From: an uncultured Bacteroidales bacterium
GTDB lineage: Bacteria; Bacteroidota; Bacteroidia; Bacteroidales; P3
Direction: 5' to 3'
Assembly (NCBI GenBank): GCA_900316515.1
Contig: ONDE01000002.1
Coordinates: forward strand, 62,001-126,000
DNA length: 64,000 nt
The notes under the pieces were generated by a model that did not search any database, was not told the origin of the DNA, and was given only the letters and a program-made list of their open reading frames with translations. The translations under genes were made by a program, and so were the position numbers. Of the stretch, positions 55,101-62,371 are shown piece by piece. How positions within the stretch are numbered: position 1 is the first letter of the stretch; every line of letters starts with the position of its first letter.

Positions 55101-58060
55101 GGGAGCAGCAGGGTACGCCCGAGGTAAGCATTGTATATGGCCCCCGAGGGTTTGACGAAGCCGACGGAGTTGTGGTGCATCCTGTGTCATCGCCCTGCCG
55201 CATAGAGAATCTGTCGCCGTTGACCAACTACGCCTTCTATGCCAGCGGACAATGTGCCGACAGTACGGCATGTCCCGACGAGCGGCAGGTGGACACTTTC
55301 TATACATTCACACCTCAGGGTGGCGCCGGATGTATCGACTATACCGACCTTACGGCCTCCTATGTCACCTGCAGCTACGGTTCCTATACCAATCCTATGG
55401 AAAATATAGGAGCCGTTGACTATGGCTATCAGAGTGCGCAGAGTCGCCATACGGTACATTTTGACACCGCCGAGCGCGACAGCCGCACAGGAGGTCTGCT
55501 GCGTACTATTCCTGTCAACGAGCAGGCATCGGTGCGTCTGGGCAACTGGATGTCCGGCGGCAACAGCATGCCGCAGGCAGAGAGCATCACTTACGGCTTC
55601 ACAGTGGATGCGGCTGAAGCCGACCTGCTGGTGCTTCGCTATGCCGCCGTGCTGCAGGACCCCGAGCATGCAGCTGCACTACAGCCCCGCTTCAGGCTTG
55701 AAATACTGAATCAGGAAGGCGCATTGATAGATTCGTGCAGTATGGCCGATTTCATTGCCAATGCCAACCTCGGGTGGGCGCAGGCGGCCAACGAAGTGTT
55801 GTGGAAAGACTGGACCACCTACGGAGTCGACCTGATGCCTTATGACGGGCAGACCATTTTTGTGCGCCTCACCACCAACGACTGTGGTGAAGGGTCGCAT
55901 TTCGGCTATGCGTACTTCACGTTGCGTTGTGCTTCGAAGCTGATGCAGACAGAGGGGTGCAGCGATGTGCCGAACAACCGCTTCACGGTGCCGACAGGCT
56001 TTAACTACCGCTGGTATTCCTCGGAAGACACTACGGCGACGATTTCCGACTCGTCGAGTATTTGGGTACGTTCGGACAATAGCGTGACATACTATTGCCA
56101 GCTGTCGTTTGTCGACAACCCCTCGTGCAACTTCACCATGAGTGCCTTTGCCGGCGCCCGCTACCCGTTGGCTATCATTGACACCGTGTTGACGGTGGCC
56201 GACTGCGAGTTTGACCTGCAACTGAACAACCACAGCACCATCTCCGGCGACGGAGTAACGCCTCTGGGTACCGGCGAGCCGTGCGAGACCTACCGCTGGG
56301 TATTGCCTGACGGCACAACAAGTACAGCGGTGTCTCCGTCGTTGCATTTCGCCGATACGGGTACCACCACCGTCACCCTCATTGTGGGTATTGCCAACGA
56401 CCAGTGTATCGACACCTTGACGCGCGACATACACATTGCCTACCCATATCCGTCAACTGCCCTTCAGGGCCGTAATGCTCGTTGCGACAACGATGAGCCG
56501 AATACAATAATGGTGGTTAATGCCACTCAGTACCAATGGGCGGGAGGAAGTGGTTCGCCACAGATAATCACTCCATTGGCAGACACTGTGCTTACTTGCT
56601 ACACGGTGGACACCAATGGATGCCACGATACGTTGAGCCACACCCTTGTGGTGCACCCCACATACGATATTAATGATGCCGACAGCGTCTGCTCGTCGTC
56701 GAGCCCCTATGTATGGCGCGACACTGTGTTGACCTTTACCACTTCGGACGAGGCATTGTCTGCTATGCTCTCGCGTCATAGTGAGTATGGCTGCGACAGT
56801 GTGATGACCCTCGCCCTGCATCTGTGGGACGACTACTATCCACAGCAATATGACACCATCTGCGACCTCGCGACGTTGTCCTTCTTCGACACAATGCTTG
56901 CCACCACAGGGTCCTACCTGCATATAGACTCTACGATGTTTGGTTGTGACAGCCTGACGACGATGCACCTCACGGTGATGCCCAACAAGCAGACGGACGA
57001 CAGCCATGTGGTTTGCGACTCGCTGCGGTGGATAGACGGGCAGCTCTACCTTGCCGACACCGCCGATGTGGACGACACATTGTCGACAATCTTTGGCTGC
57101 GACAGCGTGGTTACGCTGTATCTTACGGTCAATCCCTCGAAGCATTATGTCTTTGACGACACTGTGTGCGGTGGCAGCCAATATCTGTTCCGCGGCCACT
57201 ACTATGATGAGACCGGATATTATGCCGACACATTGGCTACCACCGAGAACTGCGACAGTGTGCTGGGGGTGAACCTGACGGTGATACCTATGCCGCACCT
57301 TAGTGTTGACAGCAGTTACGACTGTGGCGGGCAGAACTATATTATGCGGGCCGTCAGCGATGTGCCTTACATATGGTGGCTGTCCTCGCCAGACGACCCC
57401 TCTCTTGGCGCACAAAACCATGAAGAACAAATCGTTATAAGTCCAGATACTGTAACCACCTATCGCCTGTACGCCGACTATCGGCCCCAGCCGCTCTGTC
57501 CGGTTGTCGTCGAGTTCACTGTCTCGCCGTTTACTCTGCCGGAGGCTAAGATGCGGGTGTCACCGCGTATCCTCAATATCGAGCAGCTCTCGTTCGAAGC
57601 ACGCGATGTTGGAAATGAATATGCGTGGAGACAGTGGTTTATTGACGACGAACTGCTTGACTGGACAGGTCGTGTCATCCACTCTACCGCCGAAGCCGAT
57701 GCCGACACCGTCAGCGTGATGCTTGTAGTGGGTGATGGACGCTGTACCGACACGGCGTTGATGCTGTTGCCTGTAGAGCATACTGATTTGGTTGTGCCCA
57801 ATGCTTTCACTCCAGGCGCTGAGACCAACCGTGAGTTCTATGTCGTGGGCTATAATATTGAGCGGTATGAGATAAACGTCTACAACCGTCGCGGTGTGCT
57901 GGTTTATCGCAGCGATGACATAAGCGGCCGATGGGACGGTCGCAACCTCGAGGGCTACGACTGCCCGTCGGGCAACTATATTTATTACATCCTTTACTCC
58001 ACCGTCTACCGCCCGGAGAAGATGCAGAAACAGGTAGGGTCGGTGTTATTGATCAGATAA
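49181..58060 (+). CDS. Giant T9SS-secreted repeat protein with type-B C-terminal domain
   Basis: 2959 residues with a signal peptide (LAVLTALPIAAQQ). Up to about residue 2070 a module of roughly 200 residues recurs about ten times. It comprises a choice-of-anchor-J-like beta-sandwich that opens LPYCQNFD or TPYCTGFE, with a fibronectin-like strand set ending EYGPxGFxPGSGT. Next comes a segment around a SKLMQTEGCSD-type domain, then a PKD-like domain, then short ~60-residue repeats ending CDSVxTLxLTV (about four). The end (VPNAFTPG, then WDGRNLEGYDCPSGNYIYYI) is the gliding-motility-associated type-B T9SS sorting domain. It is likely a very long, thin surface fibre; adhesion is inference. A near-consensus TATTTTG (49134-49140) may be its promoter. 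The frame is uninterrupted over 8.9 kb. Confidence 0.9.
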   Translation: MRKNVLIAMLAVLTALPIAAQQQNCMLTMPVYEQFDSYGTGTELVPTCWFVTRNYDIGYSPHLDGSRHYSGIASMVLYPGTLAESHYSMIISPEIDGVSSFEGLHLCFRLFSLTTSARLEVGICEDTNRYSRAFVPLDTLHVDQGSRWQEMVVDLSAYSGVGRRLAFRMQRALQTDNDACWIDDITVSSCGTTTPWANHVGNTTVTLNFEPYGIGTVEVRWGDTVISPAASPLTITGLTPDSDYVFQVGCAGSEGETVAVHTLESAGMTIAYYENFDAVDSVMPRHWRRPMTNKPQVTGGVLRMTPTAGDSCIAVLPLPTGAVLSDLNMALTVAGSSNVWLVVGAMEYADEPESFVAIDTLQAAAGRQVVSLAGYAGDGQYLALCAVGSGTLTVDELRIARCMIDNVRMYNLTESSVTLAWDTVVMAQGAVVQIEYGPTGFEPGSGTVVVAQGQPLTLDSLANDQDYDLYITPSCGDQPSAFDKHRFHTFAHEVTTPYCTGFEEGELPQGWVVSDGSTLTEASYQGSGALRIAAGGTAVMPLLGNDTPDTFYLEFYGFGNANIVVGRMATPYSPFVSTDTLAGNGSWTRYIVRVTGGANSCLALRSASSVWTIDAVALRTGVVQTVAVSAIEQHSAQVSWVLMGGDRVRIEYAAVQGVDFVPGSGTVVVADSTITLTGLASDTRYCLHVSPYDSAANGSCHYFTEYFTTMPSAIELPYCQNFDGLATSSYPANWRRLSDYGEYPLVSSDRNRSGGRSLRMSVFGSGSTVAILPDMETCSQHVALAFWANATTHHQDAVLLVGSITDATDASTFVATDTLHFTAADSWVHHMTRFTPGAGHTAIMLRGAASGETRVFVEDLCLEPCVAQNLRVSDIDSTGVTVSWTTEDSLSLVCQIGGGGVVRTDTLRQSPVTLGGFNMGTSYSLTFTTLCGCGARGTAYRPGEGSTGTTANGGRVTISLNTHAAQQTMPYCHAFEMTTGSRPYLWRYSGTMMITDRNYHDGFHSLQTSGGSTLILPPMGDVGNAVVSLFLFGTNATLMSAGVAVGIMNHPDSADSFIPLDTLRLTTLGVWQHLVADLTAYEGTGRYIALRPAAGAGTLFVDDLMVSRCGISAATASNSGLLTFKALNGVSRVAVEYGPAGFIPGSGTYDTIECGAGVWQSYQMAGLDGTTSYDIYLKSICSDLANCQQIIVQTGNAATTPYCQDFDDTPEAGMTSGWVVSRTYNNTPSMAVVGGNQRLNLKAAVGNRSIAVLPLFDVVDIEAHQLSMSLRVANHNRTRLIVGQISDASDPNTFSPRDTVTVGSSTDWHTVRLALGRFSGTDRIALACDATTQTAEMWIDDVTVTRGLTPEVAVLSARSIQLTNADTDYYVEYGLSGTMQGNGTVVHITSDTATIAGLVPQQTYWLYCRDDAAEATCMEPLTVVMPGEESLPYCHRRDTLSSYMLPELEADEVSTLHIYFTLRGGSPVVVGVMERQNDWGSFVPVDTVTASAGTWSPIHVSLAAYNGSGRFVALKTTNVTNAVIDAFKVSECELPTVTLYDDNSVAFTGSGAVEYGPSGFVPGSGTLVTCPRTIVLADTTLYDFYPLCAMDDAACGEPIQIATSVAVALPYCENFDSGMPVGWTPFSDAVNSGSVSSTGQLALQVSAGQTVGVQMPALPSGLLHFSFDKSGTASVVLCGDTIAGSGRKHVSVVNNGRPQILAIGSGTAYIDNLMVESCELPDSLTISQPGNGRVELTWDTNDYSGFYIEYTFAGLPQGSGNIRRADVAPLVLSLEPDTVYNIYLRCDSLLLTCRPPQRLTTLAALTPIPYCTNFDADAVNEKPAGWRALIDHTGNYARVTAGSAHSGNQKLTVSNYYGTTYLVLPQPSVDSLRRLNVSLYARFHNSNGHSLVLGTMSDASDPSTFDSLTSFASMRNVYRRCFYTLDSYYGNGRFLALKVADDDVIDIDDVRVNSCAAYGFRMTEREADYVVIEWEQQGTPEVSIVYGPRGFDEADGVVVHPVSSPCRIENLSPLTNYAFYASGQCADSTACPDERQVDTFYTFTPQGGAGCIDYTDLTASYVTCSYGSYTNPMENIGAVDYGYQSAQSRHTVHFDTAERDSRTGGLLRTIPVNEQASVRLGNWMSGGNSMPQAESITYGFTVDAAEADLLVLRYAAVLQDPEHAAALQPRFRLEILNQEGALIDSCSMADFIANANLGWAQAANEVLWKDWTTYGVDLMPYDGQTIFVRLTTNDCGEGSHFGYAYFTLRCASKLMQTEGCSDVPNNRFTVPTGFNYRWYSSEDTTATISDSSSIWVRSDNSVTYYCQLSFVDNPSCNFTMSAFAGARYPLAIIDTVLTVADCEFDLQLNNHSTISGDGVTPLGTGEPCETYRWVLPDGTTSTAVSPSLHFADTGTTTVTLIVGIANDQCIDTLTRDIHIAYPYPSTALQGRNARCDNDEPNTIMVVNATQYQWAGGSGSPQIITPLADTVLTCYTVDTNGCHDTLSHTLVVHPTYDINDADSVCSSSSPYVWRDTVLTFTTSDEALSAMLSRHSEYGCDSVMTLALHLWDDYYPQQYDTICDLATLSFFDTMLATTGSYLHIDSTMFGCDSLTTMHLTVMPNKQTDDSHVVCDSLRWIDGQLYLADTADVDDTLSTIFGCDSVVTLYLTVNPSKHYVFDDTVCGGSQYLFRGHYYDETGYYADTLATTENCDSVLGVNLTVIPMPHLSVDSSYDCGGQNYIMRAVSDVPYIWWLSSPDDPSLGAQNHEEQIVISPDTVTTYRLYADYRPQPLCPVVVEFTVSPFTLPEAKMRVSPRILNIEQLSFEARDVGNEYAWRQWFIDDELLDWTGRVIHSTAEADADTVSVMLVVGDGRCTDTALMLLPVEHTDLVVPNAFTPGAETNREFYVVGYNIERYEINVYNRRGVLVYRSDDISGRWDGRNLEGYDCPSGNYIYYILYSTVYRPEKMQKQVGSVLLIR

Positions 58061-58067
58061 AAAAGAA

Positions 58068-58097
58068 GCAGGGCCGGTTCTTGTGAACCGGCCCTGC
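58068..58097. terminator. Bidirectional terminator between the 2959-residue gene and hpf
   Basis: A perfect 13-bp stem GCAGGGCCGGTTC / GAACCGGCCCTGC with a TTGT loop. On the minus strand it is followed by TTCTTTTTT, ideal for ending hpf. Confidence 0.9.
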
Positions 58098-58115
58098 CTG
58101 TGTGTTGAGCGCTCT

Positions 58116-58403
58116 TTAGGCGTTCTTGTATTTCTCGATTTGTACCTTGAGGGTGTCGATACCATCGGACACAGCCTGTTCGAAGGTGTTGGCCTGTTTG
58201 GTTACGAAGAGATCTTTGCCGGGAACAAAGAGACGCAGTTCGGCAATCTTATTGTTGTCGGTCTCGGGTTTATCGACTTTGAGGGTAACCTCGCATTTGA
58301 TGGCGTTGTCAATCATGCGGTCGAGTTTTGCGACCTTCTCGTTGATGAATTTCTCCAGTTTCTCGTCGGCTTTGAATTTCACCGAATTGATGGTAGTGTT
58401 CAT
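58116..58403 (-). CDS. hpf: Ribosome hibernation promoting factor, short form
   Basis: 95 residues with the beta-alpha-beta-beta-beta-alpha fold of HPF/RaiA: FKADEKLEKFINEKVAKLDRM, VTLKVDKPE, AELRLFVPGKDLFV and a C-terminal helix ending in the basic VQIEKYKNA. It binds the 30S decoding centre in slow growth and helps form inactive ribosomes. It lacks the C-terminal dimerisation domain of long HPF. It lies 36 bp after the recombinase gene, a frequent pairing in this phylum. Confidence 0.92.
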   Translation of the reverse strand: MNTTINSVKFKADEKLEKFINEKVAKLDRMIDNAIKCEVTLKVDKPETDNNKIAELRLFVPGKDLFVTKQANTFEQAVSDGIDTLKVQIEKYKNA

Positions 58404-58439
58404 AATATCCTCCTTTTTATATGTTGTTGATACGTGTTG

Positions 58440-59336
58440 TTATTTTTTGCGGCCGCGCGGGTGGGCGTGACTGTAGACATCTTTCAGGTGTTCGCGCGTG
58501 ACGTGGGTGTATATCTCTGTCGTCGACAGGCTTTCGTGTCCCAGGAGTTCTTTGATGGCCTGTATGTTGCCGCCTTCGCTCAGGATGTGTGTCGCGAAAC
58601 TATGGCGGAACACATGGGGACTGATGCGGTCGGCATTCGACAGGCCTGTCATGTATTTTTGGACGATTTGGTACACCTGGCCGGGGTTCAGCTGTCCACC
58701 GCGCTTGCCCGTGAAGAGCCATTCTGTCGGCTCCAATGTCTGTTGTTTTAACGCGAGATATTCCGAAATATTGTGTGCCAACTCATTTTCTATCGGAATG
58801 AGTCGTTCTTTGTTGCGTTTGCCGAGCACCTTGATGGTCAGCGAGCCGAAGTCCACCGAGCTCTCCTTGAGTCCTGTAAGTTCCGAGCGGCGCATGCCTG
58901 TCTCGTAGAGCATGCGCAGAATCAGCGCGTCGCGCCGACCCCAGAAGTCGTCGGCGAACACTCCTTCGTCGTACAGGTGTTCCGTCTCGCTCTCCTTGTA
59001 GAACACAGGCAGGTGTTTGGGCTGTTTGGGTGCCGACACTTTGGCCATCAGGTCCACGTCGTAGAGTCCGTGACGCCGCAGATAGCGCAGCCAGCTGCTC
59101 ACCGACGAGAGGCGACGTTTCACCGTCCCTGCCGCCTCGCCGCGTTCCATGTGCCCCATCTGCCATTCGCGCAACTCGCGTGCGCTCAACTCCTCCATAT
59201 CGTCGATATCGATGCTGTGCAGGTAGGCCTCCAGGTCGCGCAAGTCGCCTATATAGTTCTCCACAGTGCCTGCCGCCATGCGCCGCTCTGTGGCTATATA
59301 GTCGTGGAACCGTGTTATTGCCTCGTCGATTTTCAT
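58440..59336 (-). CDS. Tyrosine recombinase, XerC/XerD type
   Basis: 298 residues from the ATG at 59336; the extended upstream frame crosses the promoter and was rejected. The N-terminal SAM-like DNA-binding domain (DEAITRFHDYIATER, residues 1-85) is followed by a catalytic domain with the R-K-H-R-H-Y set: Arg in YETGMRRSEL, Lys in VLGKRNKERLIP, HVFRHSFATH, LGHESLSTTEIYTHV with the final Tyr. This is the length and motif pattern of chromosome-dimer resolvases acting at dif. It is near no mobile element, which favours a housekeeping Xer over an integrase. Which Xer it is cannot be fixed by eye. Confidence 0.9.
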   Translation of the reverse strand: MKIDEAITRFHDYIATERRMAAGTVENYIGDLRDLEAYLHSIDIDDMEELSARELREWQMGHMERGEAAGTVKRRLSSVSSWLRYLRRHGLYDVDLMAKVSAPKQPKHLPVFYKESETEHLYDEGVFADDFWGRRDALILRMLYETGMRRSELTGLKESSVDFGSLTIKVLGKRNKERLIPIENELAHNISEYLALKQQTLEPTEWLFTGKRGGQLNPGQVYQIVQKYMTGLSNADRISPHVFRHSFATHILSEGGNIQAIKELLGHESLSTTEIYTHVTREHLKDVYSHAHPRGRKK

Positions 59337-59341
59337 CGCTG

Positions 59342-59349
59342 CAAAGATA
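59342..59349 (-). promoter_or_regulatory. Promoter -7 element of the recombinase-hpf unit
   Basis: TATCTTTG on the minus strand only 6 bp upstream of the ATG, implying a near-leaderless transcript if this is used. No clear upstream TTTG. Confidence 0.5.
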
Positions 59350-59378
59350 CGAAAAAACATTAATGTGTGGGAAAGTTT

Positions 59379-59409
59379 TTTGTCAATTATCGAAAGTTTT
59401 GTATCTTTG
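59379..59409 (+). promoter_or_regulatory. Promoter of the thiamine uptake operon
   Basis: TTTG (59379-59382), 19-bp gap, TATCTTTG (59402-59409): consensus promoter just before the TPP riboswitch. Confidence 0.85.
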
Positions 59410-59423
59410 TGGCGTGAAGAGTT

Positions 59424-59529
59424 CACAAAGGGGTGCGTTTATGTTGCACATCTACAGTACAGTAGATGCATAAACAGCTGAGAACAGACCCTCAAAACTT
59501 GATCGGGATAATGCCCGCGTAAGGAAGGA
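59424..59529 (+). promoter_or_regulatory. TPP riboswitch (THI element)
   Basis: Conserved THI-box elements are present in order: GGGGTGC (59430-59436), CTGAGA (59478-59483), ACCCT (59488-59492), CTTGATC (59498-59504) and GGATAATGCC (about 59506-59515), then GCGTAAGGAAGG. An extra arm at 59436-59475 is a two-segment hairpin: GTTTATG/CATAAAC outside and CATCTAC/GTAGATG inside. The AAGGAAGG at the 3' end lies next to the ATG of the TonB receptor, so control of translation initiation is plausible. It binds thiamine pyrophosphate and should repress the operon when thiamine is plentiful. Confidence 0.95.
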
Positions 59530-59531
59530 AT

Positions 59532-61769
59532 ATGGTAAAACACATCTATAGTTGTGGCCGCTATCTGTTACATCAGGCCACCAGAATCAGCCGCCGGCAG
59601 ATGATAGCCTGCCTGGCCGTGGCAATTTTAATTTTCAATTTTCAACTCTCAACTCTCAAGGCTCAGGACACCGTCCGCAAGCTCGACGAAGTCATTATTC
59701 AAGACGCGCGCGTGAGCAACAAGACACCGCTCACCACCAGCACCATGAACCGCGAGCAGCTCGACGAGGCCCGCACCGCGGTGAGCCTGCCCTTCATGCT
59801 CGAAACCCAACCCTCCGTGGTGGCCAGCGGCGAGAACGGCGGCGTGGGTGCCACAGCCCTCCGCATCCGCGGCGTCGACGGCAGCCGCATCAACGTCAAC
59901 ATCAACGGCATCACCCTCAACGACCCCGAGAGCCAGGAGGTGTTCTGGTACAACATCCCCAACCTCGGAGGCATGGCCCAGAGCATGCAGATACAGCGCG
60001 GCGTGGGCGCCAGCAACGGCGGCAGCCCTGCTTTTGGCGCCGCCATCAACATGCAGACCCTCAACGCCCAGAACCACCCCTACGGCGAGGCCGACCTGGG
60101 CTTCGGAAGCTGGAACACACGCCAATACAGCTTCAGCGCCGGTACAGGCATCCTCAAGAACGGACTCTCCTTCGACTTCACCTATAGCGGCCTGACCTCC
60201 GACGGCTACATCCGCTCCTGGGGCACCGACCAGCAGAGCTTCTTCGGCAGCGTCAGTTGGTACGGCGAGCGCACCCTGATCAAGCTCCTCACCATCATCG
60301 GCAGCCAGACCACCGGCATCACCTGGGACGGCGCCTACGACTACGAACTCGACGCCGACCCCACCTACAACCCCTCCGGCGCCTACACCATGGACGGCAA
60401 AACCCTCTACTACCCCAACGAGACCGACAACTACTGGCAGCGCCACTACCAGCTCTATGTCTCGCACCTCCTCTCCGACAACTGGAGCCTCAACGCCGCC
60501 TTCGATTTCACCCACGGCGACGGCTACTACGAGCAGATGAAGAATAAGAAATACAAAGCCTACGGCCTCACACAGTACGAGGATGGCAGCAAGCACAACT
60601 TCGTCACCCGCAAAGAGCTGTACAACAACGCCTACACCGCCAACCTCGCCGCCCGCTACAACGGCGAGAACCTCGGCCTCTCCTTCGGCGACAACTTCCT
60701 CTACTACGACGGCGAACACTTCGGCAGCATCATCTGGTTCCGCGACACCGCCGTCCACCTCGACACCCCCTACGAATGGTACCGCAACTACGGCGACAAA
60801 TACGACAACACCACCTACGTCAAAGCCAACTACGACTTCAACGACAACCTCAACGCCTACGCCGACCTCCAGCTGCGATTCATCAACTATAAGGTCTATG
60901 GCTACGCCGACGACCTCTTCGATATGCACTTCACCGCCAACTACCTCTTTTTCAACCCCAAGCTGGGCCTCAACTACCGCATCAGCGACAACCAGCGCAC
61001 CTACTTCGTGGCCGGCATCAGCAACCGCGAGCCGCGCCGCAGCGACATCAAGGACGCCATCGGACGCGGCGACACCATCCTGCCCGAAAGCCTGCTCGAC
61101 CTCGAGCTGGGCTACCAGTTCGCCTCCGCCCGCTGGAACTTCAGCGCCAACCTCTACGCCATGCTCTACCGCAACCAGATGACCCCCAACGGCGACGTCA
61201 GCAGCAGCGGCTACGCCCTCATGGAGAACGTCGAAAAGAGCCACCGCATCGGCATCGAACTCCAGGCCGGCTACCAGCCCGCCGACTGGTTCCGCTTCGA
61301 CGCCAACCTCACGCTGAGCCACAACAAGTCCGTCGACTTCACCTACACCGACTTCGCCGACGGCGACACCGTCCTCCAAACCGTCACCGCCAACACCGAC
61401 CTCTCCCTCTCGCCCTCCATCGTCGGCGCCGCCATCGCCACCTTCATCCCCGTCAAGGATGCCAAAATCCAGCTCATCGGCAAGTATGTCGGCAAGCAGT
61501 ATGCCGACAACACCGGCCGCGAGTGCTACGCCATCGACCCCTACTTCCTGCTCAACGCCAAGGCTTCTTATACTTGGCACCTCGGTGGCACCAACGAGAT
61601 CGAAGCCCAGCTGGTGGTCAACAACGTGCTCGACCACCAGTACCGCCTCAACGCCTGGGTGGGCGACTACTTCAGCGACGACGCCTCCTGGTACGGCTAC
61701 TACCACGACCGCGCCTGGCTCCAGCAGCCTGGCATCAACTTCATGGGACGTGTGATATATAGGTTCTAA
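59532..61769 (+). CDS. TonB-dependent outer-membrane receptor, probably for thiamine
   Basis: 745 residues. There is a plug domain (about residues 60-180: PFMLETQPSVVASGENGG, LRIRGVDGSRINVNINGI and VGASNGGSPAFGAAINMQT) and then a 22-strand-type barrel ending in the aromatic MGRVIYRF. It imports a large or scarce ligand with TonB energy. The TPP riboswitch upstream and the transporter and kinase downstream identify thiamine as the likely cargo. The ATG at 59532 is nearest the riboswitch; an ATG at 59601 (MIACLAVA) would give a more ordinary signal peptide. The signal-peptide core NFQLSTLKAQD is encoded by six 7-bp repeats. Codons strongly favour third-position C. The next ATG overlaps its TAA. 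Confidence 0.93.
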   Translation: MVKHIYSCGRYLLHQATRISRRQMIACLAVAILIFNFQLSTLKAQDTVRKLDEVIIQDARVSNKTPLTTSTMNREQLDEARTAVSLPFMLETQPSVVASGENGGVGATALRIRGVDGSRINVNINGITLNDPESQEVFWYNIPNLGGMAQSMQIQRGVGASNGGSPAFGAAINMQTLNAQNHPYGEADLGFGSWNTRQYSFSAGTGILKNGLSFDFTYSGLTSDGYIRSWGTDQQSFFGSVSWYGERTLIKLLTIIGSQTTGITWDGAYDYELDADPTYNPSGAYTMDGKTLYYPNETDNYWQRHYQLYVSHLLSDNWSLNAAFDFTHGDGYYEQMKNKKYKAYGLTQYEDGSKHNFVTRKELYNNAYTANLAARYNGENLGLSFGDNFLYYDGEHFGSIIWFRDTAVHLDTPYEWYRNYGDKYDNTTYVKANYDFNDNLNAYADLQLRFINYKVYGYADDLFDMHFTANYLFFNPKLGLNYRISDNQRTYFVAGISNREPRRSDIKDAIGRGDTILPESLLDLELGYQFASARWNFSANLYAMLYRNQMTPNGDVSSSGYALMENVEKSHRIGIELQAGYQPADWFRFDANLTLSHNKSVDFTYTDFADGDTVLQTVTANTDLSLSPSIVGAAIATFIPVKDAKIQLIGKYVGKQYADNTGRECYAIDPYFLLNAKASYTWHLGGTNEIEAQLVVNNVLDHQYRLNAWVGDYFSDDASWYGYYHDRAWLQQPGINFMGRVIYRF
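59624..59665. repeat. Six-unit heptamer array inside the TonB receptor signal-peptide region
   Basis: Units AATTTTA, ATTTTCA, ATTTTCA, ACTCTCA, ACTCTCA and AGGCTCA run in register for 42 bp. The first units are the reverse complement of the ATTGAAA array at 44782-44809. Confidence 0.8.
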
Positions 61770-62371
61770 TGGATATTTTCGAGATAATAGGCGCAACCAT
61801 CGGTCTGTTCTATATCATCAGTGAATATAGGGCTGACCGGTGGTTCTGGCCACTCTCGCTGCTGATGTCGGCATTCTACGCCGTCATCGACTTCACGTCG
61901 GGCATCTATGCCAACGGCGCCATCTGCGTCTACAACTTTGTGATGTCTATCTACGGCATTCTCGTCTGGCGCGGCATCATACAGAAACGCAAAGAAGACC
62001 AAGGCGGCGAGCGTCATATCTCCTCGTGCCCGAAGCGGTACTGGTGGCAGATTATCACCGTCATCGTGCTGCTCAGCGCTTTGCTTACATGGTTGCTGGG
62101 CTACCTCAACCAGAGCACCTACACGCTGCCCAGCGGCCGCATCATCCACCTCGCGGTGCTTGACGGTGTGTCGTCGGCCCTCACCATCGTGGGTATGCTC
62201 ATGCTGGCGCATAAATGGTGGCAGCAGTGGTTCTGCTGGATGCTGGTGGAGCCGCTGATGATTGTCATTTTTATTCTCACCGGCAACTACGCCTCGGCGG
62301 TGCTCTACGCTGTCTTCGAGGTGTTCTGCATACTTGGAGTGATTAAATGGAAGAAAGAAAGCATATCGTAA
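61769..62371 (+). CDS. pnuT: PnuC-family transporter, probably thiamine-specific (PnuT)
   Basis: 200 residues with about seven hydrophobic helices. PnuC-family signs are EIIGATIGLFYIISEYRADRW, a WFWPLSLLMSAFYAVIDF helix, and a Trp-rich region (WWQQWFCWMLVEPLMI) near the C-terminus. PnuC proteins carry vitamins such as nicotinamide riboside by facilitated diffusion, trapped by phosphorylation. Here the gene lies between a riboswitch-controlled receptor and thiamine pyrophosphokinase, which supports the thiamine subtype PnuT. It overlaps the receptor stop by one base and the kinase start by 25 bp. Confidence 0.9.
   Translation: MDIFEIIGATIGLFYIISEYRADRWFWPLSLLMSAFYAVIDFTSGIYANGAICVYNFVMSIYGILVWRGIIQKRKEDQGGERHISSCPKRYWWQIITVIVLLSALLTWLLGYLNQSTYTLPSGRIIHLAVLDGVSSALTIVGMLMLAHKWWQQWFCWMLVEPLMIVIFILTGNYASAVLYAVFEVFCILGVIKWKKESIS

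Noticed and set aside
58440..59336. Integrase marking a genomic island
   Set aside because: The tyrosine recombinase is of housekeeping Xer length, sits beside hpf as in many relatives, and no attachment repeats or cargo genes were seen.
59649..61796. 715-residue open frame antisense to the TonB receptor
   Set aside because: The receptor strand has clear plug and barrel features. The antisense frame is Val/Gly/Ala-rich low complexity produced by strong third-position C usage.
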